A stretch of DNA of 8,715 nucleotides, from NCBI GenBank assembly GCA_938029995.1, contig CALHGI010000599.1, forward strand, positions 1-8,715, given 5' to 3'. The DNA comes from an uncultured cyanobacterium (GTDB taxonomy: Bacteria; Cyanobacteriota; Cyanobacteriia; Phormidesmidales; Phormidesmidaceae). How positions within the stretch are numbered: position 1 is the first letter of the stretch; the number at the start of each line of letters is the position of its first letter. The notes beneath the pieces were generated by a model, which saw only the letters and a list, made by a program, of their open reading frames with translations, did not search any database and was not told where the DNA came from. Positions 6,370 through 8,715 of the stretch are shown piece by piece. A program made the position numbers and the translations under genes.

Positions 6370-7338
6370 ATGCTTGATAAAAAACAAATCAGATTTATTC
6401 AAGTTCTGTGCGTTGGAACCCTAGCTGCCTGTCAGTCTGGCCCGGTCCAAACAGAAAATTTATTAGAGAATACTGATGCCCTGGACGCGGCCTTTACACC
6501 GGGCACGGCTTTGACAACGGCGCAAACCCCCGGTGCTACGGCCACCCCTGACGTTACCCCCGCCGCTGCTCCGGAGGCTGCCCCTCCAGCATCCACGGCC
6601 TATGCAGACGCCATTAACCTAGCCACCGGGGCCGCTACCTTGGGTCAGCGGGCGGCATCGCCTGATGATTGGGATTTGATTGTGGGCCGCTGGGAACAGG
6701 CGATTGACAAGCTAAAGCAGGTGCCGGGGGACCACCCGCACCATGCAACGGCCCAAACCAAGCTCAAGGAATATGGGCGTAACCTAACCCAGGCCCAAAC
6801 CCAACTGGCTAAGCTCCAGCGACCTATTGCTGAGGTTCCCTTGGTGAAACCGGCCGCTGTGGCCGCCCCAGCCGCTGTCTCCTCGGCAAATGTGCCCGCC
6901 CAACCCAATGGGACCCAAGCCAGTGGAATTCAAGCCAGTGGAACCCAATCCAATGGACCCTCGGCCCGTACCCTGAAGGATGCCTCCATTCCCATTGTGG
7001 AGCGGCGGGGGGGAACCCCGGTGATTGAAGTATCGATCAATGGTGGCCGGTACCCCATGATTTTGGACACGGGGGCTAGCCACACCCACATTACCCGGGC
7101 CATGGCTAACGAATTGGGCGTTCAAGTGTTGGGCCAAATACCCGTGGTGACTGCCAGCAGTAATCAAACCATGGTTGATGTGGGCTATGTGGAATCTATT
7201 CGCGTCGGCAATATTGCCCGGAACAACTTGCCCGTTAGCATTGGCGATGCGGTTCCCATTGGCCTTTTGGGTAACGATGTCTATCAAGACTTTGATGTGA
7301 TCCTGCAGGTGAACTCGGTGGAGTTTCGTCCCCGCTAA
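6370..7338 (+). CDS. Lipoprotein with retropepsin-like aspartic protease domain
   Basis: The 322-residue protein begins with a lipoprotein signal: basic residues K4, K5 and R8, a hydrophobic run, and the lipobox TLAAC with Cys21 as the lipidated residue. A Pro/Ala/Thr-rich linker (35-76) follows. A helical segment of about 70 residues (77-150, with DDWDLIVGRWEQAIDKLKQVP) comes next; it resembles a segment seen in other cyanobacterial secreted proteins. A second low-complexity linker (151-200) includes a three-fold pentapeptide repeat. The C-terminal domain (216-322) has PVIEVSINGGRYPMILDTGAS with the single catalytic Asp233, then a flap-like region (TASSNQTMVDVGYV, 261-274) and GLLGNDVYQDFDV (298-310). 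Such single-lobe enzymes work as dimers, like retroviral proteases and the bacterial TIGR02281/DUF4124-like clan AA proteins. It would act outside the inner membrane; its substrate is unknown. A hairpin with a T5 run closes the unit at 7362-7385. Confidence 0.85.
   Translation: MLDKKQIRFIQVLCVGTLAACQSGPVQTENLLENTDALDAAFTPGTALTTAQTPGATATPDVTPAAAPEAAPPASTAYADAINLATGAATLGQRAASPDDWDLIVGRWEQAIDKLKQVPGDHPHHATAQTKLKEYGRNLTQAQTQLAKLQRPIAEVPLVKPAAVAAPAAVSSANVPAQPNGTQASGIQASGTQSNGPSARTLKDASIPIVERRGGTPVIEVSINGGRYPMILDTGASHTHITRAMANELGVQVLGQIPVVTASSNQTMVDVGYVESIRVGNIARNNLPVSIGDAVPIGLLGNDVYQDFDVILQVNSVEFRPR
6910..6954 (+). repeat. Three tandem 15-bp repeats encoding G-[TI]-Q-[AS]-[SN]
   Basis: Units at 6910-6924, 6925-6939 and 6940-6954 encode GTQAS, GIQAS and GTQSN inside the linker of the lipoprotein, just before the protease domain. 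The 15-bp period keeps the frame, so copy number can vary without breaking the gene. It probably only sets linker length. Confidence 0.75.
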
Positions 7339-7361
7339 GCGGATGCCATGGCCAATCATGA

Positions 7362-7385
7362 CTGCCATATGGCAGGGCAATTTTT
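7362..7385 (+). terminator. Putative intrinsic terminator of the lipoprotein gene
   Basis: CTGCCATATGGCAG (7362-7375) is a perfect 14-bp palindrome that folds as a 5-bp stem with an ATAT loop. It is followed by GGCAA and then TTTTT (7381-7385). It starts 23 bases after the lipoprotein stop codon. The stem is short and the T-run is 5 bases away from it, so termination may be weak. Confidence 0.45.
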
Positions 7386-7400
7386 CAGTATTGGTGCTTG

Positions 7401-7424
7401 TAGGATTTTGGGTAGGATTTTGGG
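7401..7424. repeat. Perfect tandem duplication of TAGGATTTTGGG
   Basis: Two identical 12-base copies lie back to back (7401-7412 and 7413-7424) in the gap between the lipoprotein gene and the cobalamin-binding-type gene. The rest of this gap (7425-7581) shows no reading frame, no clear promoter and no riboswitch consensus that I can recognise. Confidence 0.6.
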
Positions 7425-7581
7425 GTGTTTATGGGGCGGCTGAGGCTCTATGATGTAGGGCAAAGAATTTCCCTTAGAATCCTTAAGCTACGTCGGTGAT
7501 GGGCATTAACTGCCTGGCACATCAGTTATCGTTGTAGCCTGATTGTATTTTTCCCATAGTAATTTTCCCCAACGCGCTGGC

Positions 7582-8511
7582 ATGTCTGAGCTTCGCATCG
7601 TTTCCCTAATTCCCAGCGCCACTGAAATAGTTAGCCAACTTGGGTTTGGAGAGTCCTTGGTGGGGCGCTCCCACTCCTGTGATTTTCCCCCTGAAGTTCA
7701 GGCTTTGCCGGTGTGTACGTCCCCTCGGTTTGATACCAAAGGGAAAAGCAAGGAAATTCATGATCGGGTCAGTGAGCTGTTGCATCGGGGCCTCAGCGTC
7801 TATAACGTCGACGTGGAACTGTTGCAGGAGCTGCGTCCCACCCACATTTTGACCCAGGATCAGTGTGAGGTATGTGCCGCTAGCCTGGCGGATGTGAACA
7901 AGGCGGTGGCCCAAATTATTCAGCCCCAGCCCGTGGTGATTTCCCTTAAGCCCCAGGTGCTGTCCCACCTGTGGGACGATTTGCTTAAGGTCTCCACGTC
8001 CCTGGACCCGGTGAATGGAGATGCGATCGCAGAGTTAACCATTGCCCAACTCCAGGGACGACTCCAGGCCTGTTTGCAAAAGGTCCCAGCCAAACTTCCC
8101 CAGCCCACGGTGGCCTGTTTAGAATGGACCGATCCCCTAATGGGGGCGGGCAACTGGGTGCCTGAGCTGGTGTCCATGGCCGGGGGGCATCCCCTGTTTG
8201 GCCATGTGGGTCGCCATTCCCCTTGGATCGGTTGGGAAGATATCACCGCTGCTGACCCGGATTTATTGATTGTTATGCCCTGTGGCTATGACCTGGAACA
8301 GGGACGTCAAGCGGTGGACCAGCTGGTGCAGACGCCCCCTTGGCAAAGCCTAACAGCGGTTAAAGACTGTCGCATTTTTATTGTCGATGGCAACCAATAC
8401 TTCAATCGACCCGGTCCCCGACTAGTGGATTCCCTAGAGATATTGGCCGAAATTTTGCACCCGGAGGACTGCGGGTTTGGGTATGCGATGAAGGCTTGGA
8501 AGATCTATTAG
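7582..8511 (+). CDS. Cobalamin-binding (BtuF-like) protein without signal peptide
   Basis: The 309-residue protein belongs to the periplasmic-binding-protein-2 fold family (COG0614) that includes BtuF and iron-siderophore binding proteins. Recognisable stretches are RIVSLIPSATEIVSQLGFGESLVGRSHSCDFP (5-36), PTHILTQDQCEVCAAS (86-101), CLEWTDPLMGAGNWVPELVSMAGG (179-202), WIGWEDITAADPDLLIVMPCGYD (215-237) and NQYFNRPGPRLVDSLEILAEILHP (271-294). The first conserved strand starts at residue 5, so there is no room for a signal peptide. A TTG 39 bases upstream (7543) would add only a polar tail with no export signal. It is therefore probably cytosolic, unlike true BtuF. Neither permease nor ATPase genes lie next to it. 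The conserved His31, Cys33, Cys95 and Cys98 could take part in ligand or metal binding. Corrinoid binding itself is inferred from the family name. Its stop is 26 bases from that of the convergent thiL gene. Confidence 0.82.
   Translation: MSELRIVSLIPSATEIVSQLGFGESLVGRSHSCDFPPEVQALPVCTSPRFDTKGKSKEIHDRVSELLHRGLSVYNVDVELLQELRPTHILTQDQCEVCAASLADVNKAVAQIIQPQPVVISLKPQVLSHLWDDLLKVSTSLDPVNGDAIAELTIAQLQGRLQACLQKVPAKLPQPTVACLEWTDPLMGAGNWVPELVSMAGGHPLFGHVGRHSPWIGWEDITAADPDLLIVMPCGYDLEQGRQAVDQLVQTPPWQSLTAVKDCRIFIVDGNQYFNRPGPRLVDSLEILAEILHPEDCGFGYAMKAWKIY
8023..8030. repeat. HIP1 octamer GCGATCGC (copy 3)
   Basis: This exact HIP1 palindrome lies inside the cobalamin-binding-type gene. Confidence 0.9.
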
Positions 8512-8537
8512 ACCCCTAGGCCATGGAGCCCTAACCC

Positions 8538-8715
8538 CTACTCAGCAAAGTGTTGATACCCCTGCCCCTGTGCCAAGAGCAGGTCAGGGCCTTGATCCCC
8601 ATCGTCAAGCAGGCGAATTTTGGGGTCAGCGGTGGTGTGGCCAATGATCTGGGCGCCAGCATACTGGCTCACAAAAGCCTCCGCCATGGCTGGCGGCAAA
8701 CTAAGCACCAGTTCG
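8538..8715 (-). CDS. thiL: Thiamine-monophosphate kinase ThiL, C-terminal end (5' part outside window)
   Basis: The last 58 residues of a minus-strand gene are visible, reading ELVLSLPPAMAEAFVSQ, then AQIIGHTTADPKIRLLDD and LAQGQGYQHFAE before TAG at 8540-8538. This fits the end of ThiL: the (DY)EL-LPP segment, the IG-x-T turn, and the terminal G[YF]xHF signature. ThiL phosphorylates thiamine monophosphate to thiamine diphosphate in the cytosol and belongs to the PurM/AIR-synthase-like fold. The ATP-binding and catalytic parts lie outside the window, so another AIR-synthase-like family member such as HypE or SelD cannot be fully excluded, though neither ends in this way. It is convergent with the cobalamin-binding-type gene. 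Confidence 0.75.
   Translation of the reverse strand, partial: ELVLSLPPAMAEAFVSQYAGAQIIGHTTADPKIRLLDDGDQGPDLLLAQGQGYQHFAE

Noticed and set aside
6784..7380. 198-residue open frame on the minus strand
   Set aside because: It lies antisense to the lipoprotein gene, is rich in His, Gly and Asn, and has no recognisable domain; it is a shadow of the sense codon bias.
7339..7581. Possible cobalamin riboswitch upstream of the cobalamin-binding-type gene
   Set aside because: I looked for the B12-box and the flanking conserved core and found neither; the gap is also short for one.
7543..7581. TTG start 39 bases upstream of the cobalamin-binding-type gene
   Set aside because: The added residues are polar with no signal peptide or family similarity; ATG 7582 places the conserved strand at the expected position.
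8512..8537. Shared terminator between the convergent cobalamin-binding-type gene and thiL
   Set aside because: The 26 bases hold CCTAGG and weak symmetry but no convincing stem with a T-run.

Overview
The window comes from a cyanobacterial chromosome of moderate to high G+C. The evidence is three copies of the HIP1 octamer GCGATCGC, a DUF1816 protein (a family known essentially from cyanobacteria), a STAS protein and a lipoprotein aspartic protease of cyanobacterial type, and the near absence of Shine-Dalgarno sequences before most genes. The sequence does not allow a genus to be named. There is no phage, plasmid or defence cargo, no rRNA or tRNA gene and no CRISPR array. Most of the window is ordinary housekeeping and accessory chromosome.

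Layout. Bases 1-2369 hold three plus-strand genes spaced 30-35 bases apart: the C-terminal part of a CHASE2 membrane protein, a methionine-R-sulfoxide reductase (msrB) and an alpha/beta hydrolase. A 258-base gene-free stretch (2370-2627) follows and is full of inverted repeats. Its outer ends form a 9-bp inverted repeat, and inside is a 21-bp perfect hairpin, so it may be a small non-autonomous mobile element. Five minus-strand genes follow; read in transcription order they are carA (6275-5109), a STAS-domain regulator (4917-4549), the Mini-RNase III gene mrnC (4467-3997), the 23S rRNA methyltransferase gene rlmB (3951-2962) and a DUF1816 gene (2897-2628). Divergent from carA is a plus-strand lipoprotein with a retropepsin-like aspartic protease domain (6370-7338). 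A plus-strand cobalamin-binding-type protein (7582-8511) comes next, and convergent with it is the last part of a thiamine-monophosphate kinase (thiL), cut by the window end.

How the genes work together. mrnC and rlmB both act on 23S rRNA and are neighbours in many bacteria. carA feeds pyrimidine and arginine synthesis. msrB repairs oxidised protein. The STAS protein is the kind of partner-switch module that controls sigma factors or other outputs. Nothing joins all of these into one pathway.

The points most worth a second look are: the STAS gene, which has a perfect AGGAGG but no ATG, GTG or TTG in the right place; the nested inverted-repeat element at 2371-2639; a cobalamin-binding-type protein without a signal peptide; a one-cysteine type MsrB; and a marked excess of the palindrome CCATGG. 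I found no convincing new multi-gene system.
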